Shown here: positions 33,687 to 42,890 of the stretch, piece after piece | How the letters are laid out: every line of letters begins with the position of its first letter | Position numbering within the stretch: the first letter of the stretch is position 1 | From: Paenirhizobium selenitireducens ATCC BAA-1503 | Lineage (GTDB): Bacteria; Pseudomonadota; Alphaproteobacteria; Rhizobiales; Rhizobiaceae | Direction: 5' to 3' | DNA length: 64,000 bases | Assembly: GCF_000518785.1 (NCBI RefSeq) | Contig: NZ_JAEG01000017.1 | Span: 16,178-80,177 of the forward strand | Program-made: the position numbers and the translations under genes | The notes under the pieces: model-generated | What the model was told of the DNA's origin: nothing | The model's database searches: none | The model's input: the letters and a program-made list of their open reading frames with translations, nothing else

Positions 33687-35114
33687 ATGGCAACACGTTT
33701 TGAGGCGTTGAATCGGCTGTGGGGATCGGTTCGCGAGTCGAACCATGATTTTCGGGCTTCGACGGATATATTTCCGGTTTTCGATACACAGAAGGTGAGC
33801 GAGAGCCTTGATCTTGCTGGGAGCGGCCAGACGAACGGGGCCCAAAACCGTCCCGCAAAATCAGCTCGTGCGCTTGATGAGATCGAGCAGCGGATCGTCT
33901 CGAAAGTGGAAGAAGAGAAGAAAACTTCCTATCAGGTGCTGGAGGATCAATTCCACACATTCGCGGATCGTTTGCGCAACCTGGACTTTGAAGGTCAGTT
34001 CGGCCTGATCCGGCAAGCCAACATCACAAGCCTCTCCGATTTCAAGGCGGAAGTTACCATGGGTGAGGATGAACTCCATGGACTTCGCCGCGATTTGAAG
34101 ACGGCAGAAGATGAGCTGACCCACTTTAAAGAGATACATGGCCTCAAGCGCGCGGCCAAAGAGACCGCGTCATCCTACATGTTCCTCAAAGTGAGCTTTC
34201 TGATCTTCATCCTCCTGTTCGAAACCATCGTGAACGGGGTGTTCCTCGCGAAAGGCAGCCAACAGGGGCTGGTTGGCGGTGTCGTGGAAGCATTTGCCTT
34301 CGCTTTCCTGAACGTTGGCGTCGCAGTGTTGCTCGCGATCCTCATGGTTCGAAACATAGTCAAGCGGTCATGGCTTTCCAAACTCGCCGGAATTGTTGGC
34401 GTATGTGTTTATGTCGTGGGAGCTGTCGCCATTAATCTGGCTTTGGCACATTACCGAGAGTTATCGGAAGCAGCGTTTTCGGATGTCGGTCGAGAAGTCA
34501 TAATTCGCCTTAAGGCCCAGCCATTCGGCCTTGAAGACGTGAAGTCCTGGACGTTGTTTGGTGTGGGATTGTTGTTTTCAGTGGGCGCGTTTGTGGACGG
34601 CTACTATATGACCGACCCCTATCCCGGGTTTTCGTCGACCCAAAAGAGGGTTCGTCTTGCCCGTCAACACTATATTGAGCGGAAGCAAGAGTTGATCGAC
34701 GGTCTTAAGGACGTACGGGATGAATACAATGAGAAGGTTGATTTGATCATTCGCGATCTCAGTCAGCGCAGGGCCGAACACCAGGCGATCATCGCACATC
34801 GGGCCCGCAATACAGACCTGTTTCGTGAGCACCAGAACCAACTTGAGCGTTCAGCAAACACGCTGCTTACGATCTATCGAGACGCCAACAGGGCCGCTCG
34901 AACAGAACCGGAGCCCAAATATTTCTCGATGCCCTACAAGATGGACCGGTTGAAGCCAACCGAGGTTGTCGCAGAATGGAACGACAAAGACCTGGCAGAG
35001 CGCATTGCGCAGGCCCAGGAAGAATTAACCAGGCAGATGGAGAAGATTGGCGAGGAATTCTCGACTGCCGCAAATCGCTACCGTCAGCTTGATAGCCTTT
35101 TCCCGGAGACGTGA
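33687..35114 (+). CDS. coiled-coil multi-TM protein, gene 1 of motor-like operon
   Basis: A 475-residue protein of no recognised family. Residues 55-160 are largely helical coiled coil (EEEKKTSYQVLEDQ, LRRDLKTAEDELTHFKEI). Four membrane helices follow at about 170-190, 198-222, 232-252 and 292-310. A second coiled coil occupies 320-470. The membrane core flanked by long helices resembles a structural subunit of a trans-envelope machine. Its stop is 1 bp before the start of the vWA-like gene, and all four genes run in one direction without gaps. Confidence 0.75.
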   Translation: MATRFEALNRLWGSVRESNHDFRASTDIFPVFDTQKVSESLDLAGSGQTNGAQNRPAKSARALDEIEQRIVSKVEEEKKTSYQVLEDQFHTFADRLRNLDFEGQFGLIRQANITSLSDFKAEVTMGEDELHGLRRDLKTAEDELTHFKEIHGLKRAAKETASSYMFLKVSFLIFILLFETIVNGVFLAKGSQQGLVGGVVEAFAFAFLNVGVAVLLAILMVRNIVKRSWLSKLAGIVGVCVYVVGAVAINLALAHYRELSEAAFSDVGREVIIRLKAQPFGLEDVKSWTLFGVGLLFSVGAFVDGYYMTDPYPGFSSTQKRVRLARQHYIERKQELIDGLKDVRDEYNEKVDLIIRDLSQRRAEHQAIIAHRARNTDLFREHQNQLERSANTLLTIYRDANRAARTEPEPKYFSMPYKMDRLKPTEVVAEWNDKDLAERIAQAQEELTRQMEKIGEEFSTAANRYRQLDSLFPET

Positions 35115-35115
35115 C

Positions 35116-35934
35116 ATGGCTCGACGCAGACGACGCAAGACGAACGGGTCTACCGGGGCCATCGTGCTTGGCATCTTGTTGTTGGTACTTACGGTGGCAA
35201 TTGCAGGCGGTTTTGGATTTCTCTATTTCAAAGCCAACAACCAGGTCGTCCTTGATGAAACGACACTTTGCCCAGTAACAAGCCCAACCTCGATCACAGC
35301 CGTACTCATTGATGTTAGCGACCCCATCTCGCCGGTCACCGAGAAAGACCTGCGAAACCGGTTTGAGGAGCTGAAGGACAACATTCCTGTCGGCGGGCAG
35401 ATCGTCATCTATGAGTTGACGGATAAGGCCGGAAAACTGAACCGGGTATTCATCCGATGCAATCCGGGCAGCGGGGAGCAGGCCGACGAGTTGATCAGCA
35501 ATCCCCGTTTCGTTCAGAAGCGATGGGAAGATGGCTTTGACGCTCCCCTACAACAGATTGCCGAACGTATCGGCACCGGTAACTCTGGCGATCAGTCTCC
35601 GATCCTTGGAGGCATCCAGACCATCAACCTGGAAGCCTTCGGAATGCACGACTATGCCAAACTGCCAAAACGCCTGATCGTTGCGTCCGACATGATCGAG
35701 CACACGTCGATCTTCTCGATGTATAGAACGGGTATTGCGTATGACAAGTTCGAAGCCTCGTCTGCGCCCCAGGAGTTCCGGACACCGCTCGACAACGTTG
35801 CTGTGGAAGTCTGGGAGTTCGCCCGGCCTGGGGCGTCTTTCTCAGCAACCGATCTCTCCGTGTTCTGGGCAAGGTGGCTGAAAGCCAATGGGGCAAGTTC
35901 CACACGCTTCATCCAGCTGCAAGGGGTCGAATAA
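35116..35934 (+). CDS. membrane-anchored vWA-like protein, gene 2 of motor-like operon
   Basis: A 272-residue protein. A basic N-terminus (MARRRRRKTNG) and one membrane helix (residues 15-40) are followed by a von Willebrand A-like domain. The MIDAS-like motif is DVSDPIS near residue 65, and later strands read GGQIVIYELTD and RLIVASDMIEHT. A periplasmic domain that binds metal and partner is inferred. The start at 35116 is supported by CGGAG upstream and the 1-bp gap. The stop overlaps the next start as TAATG. Confidence 0.72.
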   Translation: MARRRRRKTNGSTGAIVLGILLLVLTVAIAGGFGFLYFKANNQVVLDETTLCPVTSPTSITAVLIDVSDPISPVTEKDLRNRFEELKDNIPVGGQIVIYELTDKAGKLNRVFIRCNPGSGEQADELISNPRFVQKRWEDGFDAPLQQIAERIGTGNSGDQSPILGGIQTINLEAFGMHDYAKLPKRLIVASDMIEHTSIFSMYRTGIAYDKFEASSAPQEFRTPLDNVAVEVWEFARPGASFSATDLSVFWARWLKANGASSTRFIQLQGVE

Positions 35935-37304
35935 TGAAGATGGCAGAAAAGACTTCGACGTGGCTGGCGCAGCATGGCCCAATGGCTTTGTTCGGCTTGC
36001 TAACCTTTGTTGGCATCATTTTTATCTGGTCGGCAAAGCTGTTGGGATGGAATATCTACCTGGTCACTGCGGTACCCGTAGCCACTATGGTGATCTACCT
36101 TGCGATCTCGCTGGTCTTCAACGGTATGCGGCTTCATAACGAGCAGGCTGGCGACAATCTCTACTACATGGGGTTCCTGTTCACGCTCTCCAGCTTGGGC
36201 GTATCCCTATACCGTTTCACAGGTGCTGCTTCTATCGATGAGATCGTACGCAACTTCGGCATCGCCGTTTCGTCGACCATCTGCGGTATCGCTTTCCGCA
36301 TATTGTTCAATCAGATGCGCCGTGACCCCGTCGATATCGAGCGATCCGTTCGTCATGAACTGGCCGAAATGACCCGTCGAGTTCGTTCAGAACTCGATTC
36401 ATCGGCCCGTGAATTTTCCAGCTATCGGCGTACAAGCAGCCAGATGCTGCTTGAAGGTTTTGAAGAGATTGCGACTCAGGCGGAAAAGACCGGTGCCGCA
36501 ATCCAATCCGCCATCGAGACATTGTCTCGGGAATCGATCAAACCAATCGAAGAGGCATCGGCGAAATTGGCTGATATCAGCCAACAGAATCTGAAGGTGT
36601 TTGAAGATCGATCCGCTGTGCTTAATGCCTCAGCTGACAAAGCAGCCAATGACTTGTTGGGGACATCCCAGCGTATCGCGGGGCTGGTCGACGGTTTCGA
36701 GGCATCCATCAAGTCGATGTCGGATACCATAAGCAAGATGACGCCTCCAGATGAAATGTTGAAGCTGGAGATGAGGCCCGCAATTGACGCATTGCGGGAA
36801 ATGGGAGCCCAGCAGAAAAAAGCGCAGGAAGCGAGCGCTATGCGCGGTGATGAACAGGCCAAGCAGATCGCCGATGTCGTCAAGGCGCTCGGAGGCCTAC
36901 CGCAATTGTTCACGGCAGCGCTTGAACCGGTACAGCGTCTTCCAGAACAGCTCACGAGAAGCCTGACGCCAATCCAGGAGGCAGCACGGGACATCAAGGG
37001 ATCGGTTGAAGCCCTGAACAAGAAGATCGCTGACCTCTCCAAGCCACCCATACCGCAGCCGGAGCGAACGCTGCCTGTGTACTCGCAGCCCGTAAGTCCG
37101 CAACTATCGCTTGGCCTCAATCCGGAGCCAGTTGCGGCTATTTACAACGGCAACGCCGCTTCGACCGATATCGAGACACCCACGTCATCTGGCGACGGTG
37201 CTGCAGCACCATTACCGTCCTCAGCCCCGACCACGGCATCCGTTTCTGGCAGGGAGCCCACAGATGAGCCATCCGGGATCAGACGATTCCTGCGGTGGCA
37301 ATAA
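35934..37304 (+). CDS. MotA/ZorA-like membrane protein with coiled-coil tail, gene 3
   Basis: A 456-residue protein with four membrane helices (about residues 17-37, 42-62, 80-100, 108-130). The last two (FLFTLSSLGVSLYRF and FGIAVSSTICGIAFRIL) match the pattern of the MotA/TolQ/ExbB/ZorA pore helices, including the polar S-S-T patch. A long tail (residues 140-370) is predicted coiled coil, as in ZorA, then a Pro-rich end. It would form the ring of an ion-driven stator with the OmpA-like protein encoded next. Both ends overlap neighbours as TAATG. Confidence 0.75.
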   Translation: MKMAEKTSTWLAQHGPMALFGLLTFVGIIFIWSAKLLGWNIYLVTAVPVATMVIYLAISLVFNGMRLHNEQAGDNLYYMGFLFTLSSLGVSLYRFTGAASIDEIVRNFGIAVSSTICGIAFRILFNQMRRDPVDIERSVRHELAEMTRRVRSELDSSAREFSSYRRTSSQMLLEGFEEIATQAEKTGAAIQSAIETLSRESIKPIEEASAKLADISQQNLKVFEDRSAVLNASADKAANDLLGTSQRIAGLVDGFEASIKSMSDTISKMTPPDEMLKLEMRPAIDALREMGAQQKKAQEASAMRGDEQAKQIADVVKALGGLPQLFTAALEPVQRLPEQLTRSLTPIQEAARDIKGSVEALNKKIADLSKPPIPQPERTLPVYSQPVSPQLSLGLNPEPVAAIYNGNAASTDIETPTSSGDGAAAPLPSSAPTTASVSGREPTDEPSGIRRFLRWQ

Positions 37305-38308
37305 TGAACGAGCCTGCCGCCAAATCGGAACAGAAGGGGTATAATCGGGGTCTCATTCTCGGACTGACGATGGCTGAGTCAATGTTGCTCCTCGTGTTTT
37401 GCCTCCTTCTGGTCGCGGCCGCCATCATTTCGGCCGAACGTCAAAAGACGGAAGATGCACTTCGAAAATTGGAGAGCGTTCAGGCTGAATTAAAAACTGT
37501 GAAAGACGATCTCGCGTCTGAACTGCGGAAGAAGTCCGACCTGGAAAAGCAGGTAGATGCATTGTTAGCCCGGATAGCCGCGATAACAGGGTCTGCTTCA
37601 CAGGCGACCGAGATCGAGAAGGAATGGCGAGAACTAGTAGATGCCCGTGACGCTCTTGGGCGTTACAAGGAACAGGGACTGAGCCCTGACCAGATCGCGG
37701 AATTGAAGCGGATGGTCGAGGTCCTGGAGAAGGCCGGATTGCCGTTAAAAGACATTGCAGCGCTCCAGCATCGCCTCGACCAGCTTCTGGCTGTTGAGGT
37801 GGCGCGAGACACGTCCAAACCGCATGAATGGCCACCGATTATCAATCTCAGTGAGGCCGGTGGTTATTTCTTCCGTTCTGGCAGTGCCGAACTCGCCCCT
37901 GAGTTCGAGGCAAAGTTAAGCGGTTCAATTACGGATCAGATTGCGGAAAGTCTGGAGCGATATCAGGTCGACATCATCGAGGTTATTGGACACACAGATG
38001 AGCAACCGATTTCACGCACCGGTTCCAACTTCGACCAGTCCGTCATCGATGTTGTCGATGGCAGGAAGCCGGTTACAGCGATTATACCGGCTGACAATGC
38101 AGGGCTTGGCATGGCACGTGCCATCGCTGTGGCGAAGGTCTTAAAGAGCGATCCAAAACTCGCCGGTGCATCCATCCTTCCGATGTCTGGTGCGCAACTC
38201 GTTTTACCTGGCGATACCATGACAACAGGCCAGGCTGGTGACGTGGAAAGCAGGCGGAGGATCGAAATCCGCATCCGTCGAAAGGAGGCCCCTGCTACGC
38301 CGCTATAG
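37304..38308 (+). CDS. OmpA/ZorB-like stator protein, gene 4
   Basis: A 334-residue protein. A single N-terminal membrane helix (residues 17-43) carries an acidic residue, Glu25, in LTMAESMLLLVF, where MotB and ZorB carry the ion-binding Asp. A coiled coil spans about 48-100, and an OmpA-like peptidoglycan-binding domain fills the C-terminal half (YFFRSGSAELAPEFE, IIEVIGHTDEQPI near 226, ESRRRIEIRIRRKE). The MotB/ZorB order of TM, linker and OmpA is complete. It ends the four-gene operon. Known Zorya effectors ZorC, ZorD or ZorE are not adjacent. Confidence 0.8.
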   Translation: MNEPAAKSEQKGYNRGLILGLTMAESMLLLVFCLLLVAAAIISAERQKTEDALRKLESVQAELKTVKDDLASELRKKSDLEKQVDALLARIAAITGSASQATEIEKEWRELVDARDALGRYKEQGLSPDQIAELKRMVEVLEKAGLPLKDIAALQHRLDQLLAVEVARDTSKPHEWPPIINLSEAGGYFFRSGSAELAPEFEAKLSGSITDQIAESLERYQVDIIEVIGHTDEQPISRTGSNFDQSVIDVVDGRKPVTAIIPADNAGLGMARAIAVAKVLKSDPKLAGASILPMSGAQLVLPGDTMTTGQAGDVESRRRIEIRIRRKEAPATPL

Positions 38309-38499
38309 CGCATTGTTGGTCTTGTGACCCTCATTCCGTCGTTGGAGGCTGCCGGATGAGATCGGAATATCGGTCAGACTGGAGAATTGCAGATGAAGGA
38401 AAGCGATTTGCAACGGGACAAGCCAAGTCTCGCGTCCGGCAAGTCAATTGTATCGGTCGCTTTGCTATCTCAGGAGTTAAGTCGTGGAGACTGCCTGAA

Positions 38500-39195
38500 C
38501 TACTTACCCCAATAGGGTGCTCGCCATCCAGCTTCGATGGCCTCGGCCTCGGTGCAAAACCACCGTTCACCCTTGTTCACATTGACCTTCGTGCGCTTGT
38601 ACCAAGGTGACCAAGGAGTGTGGTAGATGTGCCCATTGCCCGAGATATTGCCCTTGATAGGGCACCCTTTGGTTGGAGAATCCTGCTCAGCCTCGTTCCA
38701 TCGTTCCGCACGATAATCCCAGGCTGTCACCGTGTCGGCTTGCCAAATTCCAAGGTGACGTTGACGCGCTTCGTTCTCAAGGCCCGTGTAGTCAGTCGAA
38801 TATTTCCGAAAAGACCAGGCCAAGCCCAGTGACACCATCTCTTCGTTCAGGTCTTTGCCGTCGGCCTTGCAAACGCCGATAATTCGGCCATAGCCGTCAC
38901 TTCCCCGGTCGTCGCAGAAAACCATACGACCTGCGACCAATTTTTCCATTTGGGCGATAGCGGCCTGACCGCATTGCCAGCTCCCGCCGTTCTCTGCCTT
39001 ACACTTCTGACCGGCTTCAGGTGCGTCGATGCCGTGGAGACGATATTTGATGCCACCGACTTCAAGTGTATCTCCATCGACCACTCTGACTGGAACTGTA
39101 TCGGCATTCGCAATATTGCTTGAAGTGACATAATACGAGAATACTTGGATGAGCGCAAAGATATATACTTTTGATTTTGAAAACTTCACGATCAT
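38500..39195 (-). CDS. secreted thermonuclease (SNase) family protein
   Basis: A 231-residue exported nuclease. A signal peptide (residues 5-32, ending near NIANA) precedes the SNase OB-fold: VRVVDGDTLEVGG, YRLHGIDAPE and DRGSDGYGRIIG hold the expected Asp, Arg and Glu active-site positions. The C-terminal part (CPIKGNISGNGHIYHTPWSP and GERWFCTEAEAIEAGWRAP) is an Ada-like metal-binding extension found in rhizobial SNases. It should degrade nucleic acids in the periplasm or medium. It converges with the motor-like operon 190 bp away. Confidence 0.88.
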   Translation of the reverse strand: MIVKFSKSKVYIFALIQVFSYYVTSSNIANADTVPVRVVDGDTLEVGGIKYRLHGIDAPEAGQKCKAENGGSWQCGQAAIAQMEKLVAGRMVFCDDRGSDGYGRIIGVCKADGKDLNEEMVSLGLAWSFRKYSTDYTGLENEARQRHLGIWQADTVTAWDYRAERWNEAEQDSPTKGCPIKGNISGNGHIYHTPWSPWYKRTKVNVNKGERWFCTEAEAIEAGWRAPYWGK

Positions 39196-39423
39196 CAAAA
39201 ATCCAGTTCCAGATCAATATTTTCTATGTAGGTGACTACTGGCATCATCCTGAGATGTTTGGCTTTTAAAGCGGAATCTCTCCGATTCAGGCTATATCAA
39301 CAATTAATTCCCCATAGGAAATGGCCTATGAACGTGGGGGCGATGGGTACGTTTCGCCGACAGCAAATTCATCCAGTCGCTTGACCTTTGCCCGATGGAG
39401 AGAAAAAACCACCGTACAGCAAC

Positions 39424-40185
39424 CTAAAGTATGTGCTTTCCCCCATCGGCCGTGGGAACGATCAACCGGACGAACCGGTCGAACAGAGCCGTTTTTCGGA
39501 TCAGGCGCTCTTCGAGCCGAACGTGGGGCTTCTGCTTGAGGTGCGCATCATCGACGAGCCCAAGCCAATTCATTGGCCGCACAATCTCGTGCGCCACGAA
39601 CAGGCAGGCTTCAAAGCGACCGCTAATGCTTCCACGTGAAGGAAACAGGTCCACCGGAATGACTAGTTCCGAAAATTCTGCGACAGTAATCCAGTCGCCC
39701 ATCCGATTGCTGATGCCGCTCATGATATGTTCCAGGTTCCAGAACAACGAGCTGGCCTGAGGATCGTCGCCTATTGGGGAGCGCAGCATGTATTCTGTCA
39801 GGACAACCTGCAGGTCGCCATAGCGCCCGATCATGGCGGTTCCCGCTCTGGTCAGCTTTGCTTGCCCCTTATAATGCCGGATCAGCCGAGTGTGCAGCAG
39901 GATTTCGTGGATCAGGAAGAGTGGTGGAAAATCCGGCTCATTCAGGACTTTGTTTACAGCGTAAAGCTCCGCCGGTTCATATCCAGGCCACTGAAATTCC
40001 TCGGCAGCCCACTCAACGCACTTCCTGTAGAAGTTGCCGAGTTTCGTGATCTGAATGCCACCATGCTGCTCCGCATATCGTAGGAGCTTCATGGTGTTGA
40101 TGCACATGGGGGAAGCTTGAAGCTCTCGCTCTGTCAGTGAGGCCTCAAGAAACAACACAGGAGAAAGCGCTGAAGCTTTTAGCAA
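39424..40185 (-). CDS. hypothetical winged-helix-like protein
   Basis: A 253-residue protein. Residues 28-110 (MKLLRYAEQHGGIQITKLGN, YAVNKVLNEPDFPPLFLIHE, LIRHYKGQAKLTRAGTAMIG) suggest a winged-helix-like domain in which an H-G-G-I-x-L-T-K pattern precedes helices; the rest is helical. I have seen this pattern in uncharacterised proteins from plasmids and islands but assign no function. TTG at 40185 has CGGAG 6 nt upstream. The AlbA_2 gene begins farther right on the same strand. Confidence 0.6.
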   Translation of the reverse strand: MLKASALSPVLFLEASLTERELQASPMCINTMKLLRYAEQHGGIQITKLGNFYRKCVEWAAEEFQWPGYEPAELYAVNKVLNEPDFPPLFLIHEILLHTRLIRHYKGQAKLTRAGTAMIGRYGDLQVVLTEYMLRSPIGDDPQASSLFWNLEHIMSGISNRMGDWITVAEFSELVIPVDLFPSRGSISGRFEACLFVAHEIVRPMNWLGLVDDAHLKQKPHVRLEERLIRKTALFDRFVRLIVPTADGGKHIL

Positions 40186-40320
40186 ACGAGTCTCCGATCA
40201 AGTGGGGGTGCTGAGTTGGAAAAACGCGCGGAGCAACTCCGTCAAAAACTCTTTCCTCGGGCATCGAAAACATAGGCGAAGAACAATAAGACTACGATTA
40301 ATATTGCTGACAAAAGTGAA

Positions 40321-41850
40321 TCATCCGGCGTTAGAGGGATGCCGCGTCTGCGCTTCCTGGTCCAATAGCCGGACGGTGCTTCCTTCTTTCCTTAGCCCTG
40401 AGATGATCTGCTCGACATTTTCCCTTGTGAACCATTCTTCAGGATCAAAGCTGGCCCCACCCCAAACGTCCAGGATCGGCACACAAAGACGCTTCAGCGT
40501 GCCAAAATAGTCCTCCAACAACTCGGCTCGATGGACTACCAGCCTACTAAAGTACCTGTCTTCGACCGCCTTGAGATGCGTATGCACACGCAGGCCGTAG
40601 TCCATGCCCCAGCCAAGGATGCGGTCCTTCAGTCCTCGATGATCGGTGAACAGCGCAATCTTTGCAGCATCAGGAACATTGGCCGTCGTAATCGCGGCAT
40701 GAGCCAGCAAGCAGTGCATCCTGATGAAAATGTTAACAGACGTGAGAAATGAATGACCAACTCGACCCTTAAGGCGATGATAATCCTCTCTGTAACTCTT
40801 GGCCGTGACGAAGACGGAATTCCCATGAGCGCGCCAATAGTCGTACTCACCAAAATAGACGGTCCTGCTGTCGACCCGCATACCCTCAACCCCGGTAAAA
40901 TCCTTACCGTCGATGTTCCACAGTCCAGTACGAGGTGACACATCAGAATTGGTCAACACAATGAAGTCGTGCCAGCCAAAAGATGCAACGTGGTTCATTT
41001 CTTCACTGGCAATTTTGAGCAGCTTATGCGGACGCTCAAGCGTGAGGAAGTTGCTTGCGGCATCCAAAAGCGCATATCCTGAGACGACGTGTTTGCCAGC
41101 AATCTCTCGGACCTGCTGATCGGTTTCAGTGGTGCCGAAGTCGAAGGCATTGATCTGCGCGATAAATTCCCGACGCGCACTTTCCGTGAGTGCATCTATT
41201 GTTACCCAATCAACGGTCGGTCCAGCGGCAGGTGCTAGGTTCATTTTTTCGGCGAGGACTTTCAGAACGGAGGCGGTCACAGATTCTGTGATGGCCTTCG
41301 TCATTGCCTGGGTGCGCGTGAGTTCGTCCTCCTCACGCGTTTGAACGGCTTCAACATCCCGGAATCGCATGCACCGCTTCAGGATGATGTCCCACTGCTG
41401 ATAGCTCGATATTTTCACTGATTCTGGGCCGACATTCCGCACATAGACATGCATGAAGCTGTTTTCGTCTTTGGCACCAATTGGAACCGCGCCGTGGGAG
41501 GGAATGTGCACGACCGGGTAAGTGACCCCGTTGGTGAACTCGGTGAAACGAACCTCGCACTGTAAGGGGGGCTCCAGCCGGTTTTTCAGCAAATTATGGA
41601 TCGCGTCAGAACGGAAGTGCTCCAGAGGAAGGGCTTCAGAAAGCGACTGAGGGTTCCCATCGTCATCAACCCCAAAATAAAGTCGACCGCCGCCGTGATT
41701 GGCAACTGCCGCGATGTGCCGGGCAAGCTTTGCCTGGCCTTCTTTGTTCGATTTCGAGATATCCATCCAGGCTTTGAATTCAACATTCAGCTTTTCGCTG
41801 CGATGCCGCAGGTCCTCCTCCATTTGCAGAACATCGGTCAAGACAGACAT
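40321..41850 (-). CDS. Schlafen AlbA_2-domain putative DNA/RNA-binding protein
   Basis: A 509-residue protein. Residues 10-150 form an AlbA_2 (Schlafen-like) domain: EKLNVEFKAWMDIS, RHIAAVANHGGGRLYFGVDD, IHNLLKNRLEPPLQCEV and YPVVHIPSHGAVPIG. AlbA_2 proteins bind or cleave nucleic acid and are frequent in defence islands. The C-terminal part is helical with no known domain. ATG at 41850 has GGAA 6 nt upstream. The downstream wHTH-like gene is on the same strand 135 bp away. Confidence 0.82.
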   Translation of the reverse strand: MSVLTDVLQMEEDLRHRSEKLNVEFKAWMDISKSNKEGQAKLARHIAAVANHGGGRLYFGVDDDGNPQSLSEALPLEHFRSDAIHNLLKNRLEPPLQCEVRFTEFTNGVTYPVVHIPSHGAVPIGAKDENSFMHVYVRNVGPESVKISSYQQWDIILKRCMRFRDVEAVQTREEDELTRTQAMTKAITESVTASVLKVLAEKMNLAPAAGPTVDWVTIDALTESARREFIAQINAFDFGTTETDQQVREIAGKHVVSGYALLDAASNFLTLERPHKLLKIASEEMNHVASFGWHDFIVLTNSDVSPRTGLWNIDGKDFTGVEGMRVDSRTVYFGEYDYWRAHGNSVFVTAKSYREDYHRLKGRVGHSFLTSVNIFIRMHCLLAHAAITTANVPDAAKIALFTDHRGLKDRILGWGMDYGLRVHTHLKAVEDRYFSRLVVHRAELLEDYFGTLKRLCVPILDVWGGASFDPEEWFTRENVEQIISGLRKEGSTVRLLDQEAQTRHPSNAG

Positions 41851-41971
41851 TTGCAGTTCCAACTCGTTTCGTAGTGAAATTCGCCCGAAGAAGTATCGAA
41901 GGCGAATATGTTGCTACCAGTCGTATCGATAAAGCGTAGAGGCATTACAAGGGCTCAATGGTCTGCGAGCA

Positions 41972-42799
41972 CTACTTCCATTTCGCGGCCCATTCCCGCA
42001 GCGCAGCCTTCGCCCTATCTGGCCACTGCTTCACGGATGGACGAACCACAATCTTTTCACGCGATGGCTTCCAGGCCAGGAACACCTGCTTTTGCTGGAT
42101 CGAGGCAACCAGCAGAGCTTCCTCTTCGTGGCACAGGTGACGGGTACAAGCCGAGCCGACGAAGTAGTCGCCATCAAATGAGCCAGACCCAACTCCCAGG
42201 ATAATTTCGGAATAGGCGTCTTTTTCAGCGCCCAAGAGGTCGTTGATCTGTGCCGCGACCTCACCGAATGACAAAAGCTCACCAGGGTGAGAAACGGTCT
42301 TCTCCCGAAGCTCGGACCAACCTTTTGATGTATCGGCAACGAAATCCCGATCTCCCGATTTCGCAAAACCGCTTGCGGGCGTCCATGTCCACGTTTCACC
42401 CGGCGAGTTCGGCAGTGCTGTCGTCGAGAAGGTAAGCTCATCGGCCAGAACAACCATTTGCACCGGGCGGCAACTCTCAATCGGGCCATCCACCCTAGGG
42501 TTTGCATCCAGTGGGAACGACAAGACAAAGGGAGCTGCGTCACAGGCATTTCCGCCTGCAGAAGATGATCCGACAATCGCGGGCGTTCCCGAAATCAGGT
42601 GGATATCCTCAATGTGGAGTATCGCATCCTTCAACACTTCACGGCCGTCGATTGATAGCACCTGTTCAAAGTCTCGTTGCAGAACGACGACATGATGCCC
42701 GAACATCTTCATTTCGAAAACCGCAGCAGCGGCAACGCCAATCTGGCTCGTCACCACGGCCACTACAGTGACGACAACGAAATAAAAGATGCTCTTCAA
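41972..42799 (-). CDS. hypothetical secreted protein
   Basis: A 275-residue protein that I do not recognise. The start at TTG 42799 (GGAGG 5 nt upstream) yields a good signal peptide, MKSIFYFVVVTVVAVVTSQI, cleaved near AAAA. The mature part has Cys pairs (GNACDAAPF...IESCRPVQM and SACTRHLCHEEEA) probably disulfide-bonded in the periplasm, and a C-terminal EKIVVRPSVKQWPDRAKAAL. It is divergent from the secreted EEP nuclease gene; the 91-bp spacer should hold both promoters, and they may work together. Confidence 0.6.
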   Translation of the reverse strand: MKSIFYFVVVTVVAVVTSQIGVAAAAVFEMKMFGHHVVVLQRDFEQVLSIDGREVLKDAILHIEDIHLISGTPAIVGSSSAGGNACDAAPFVLSFPLDANPRVDGPIESCRPVQMVVLADELTFSTTALPNSPGETWTWTPASGFAKSGDRDFVADTSKGWSELREKTVSHPGELLSFGEVAAQINDLLGAEKDAYSEIILGVGSGSFDGDYFVGSACTRHLCHEEEALLVASIQQKQVFLAWKPSREKIVVRPSVKQWPDRAKAALREWAAKWK

Positions 42800-42890
42800 G
42801 CAGGCCTCCGGCAATTGAATAATTGCTACTTTATGTAATTATTGCGTTCGGAATGCAATCAATCGAGGCCATCACTCAGAGGGGACAATC

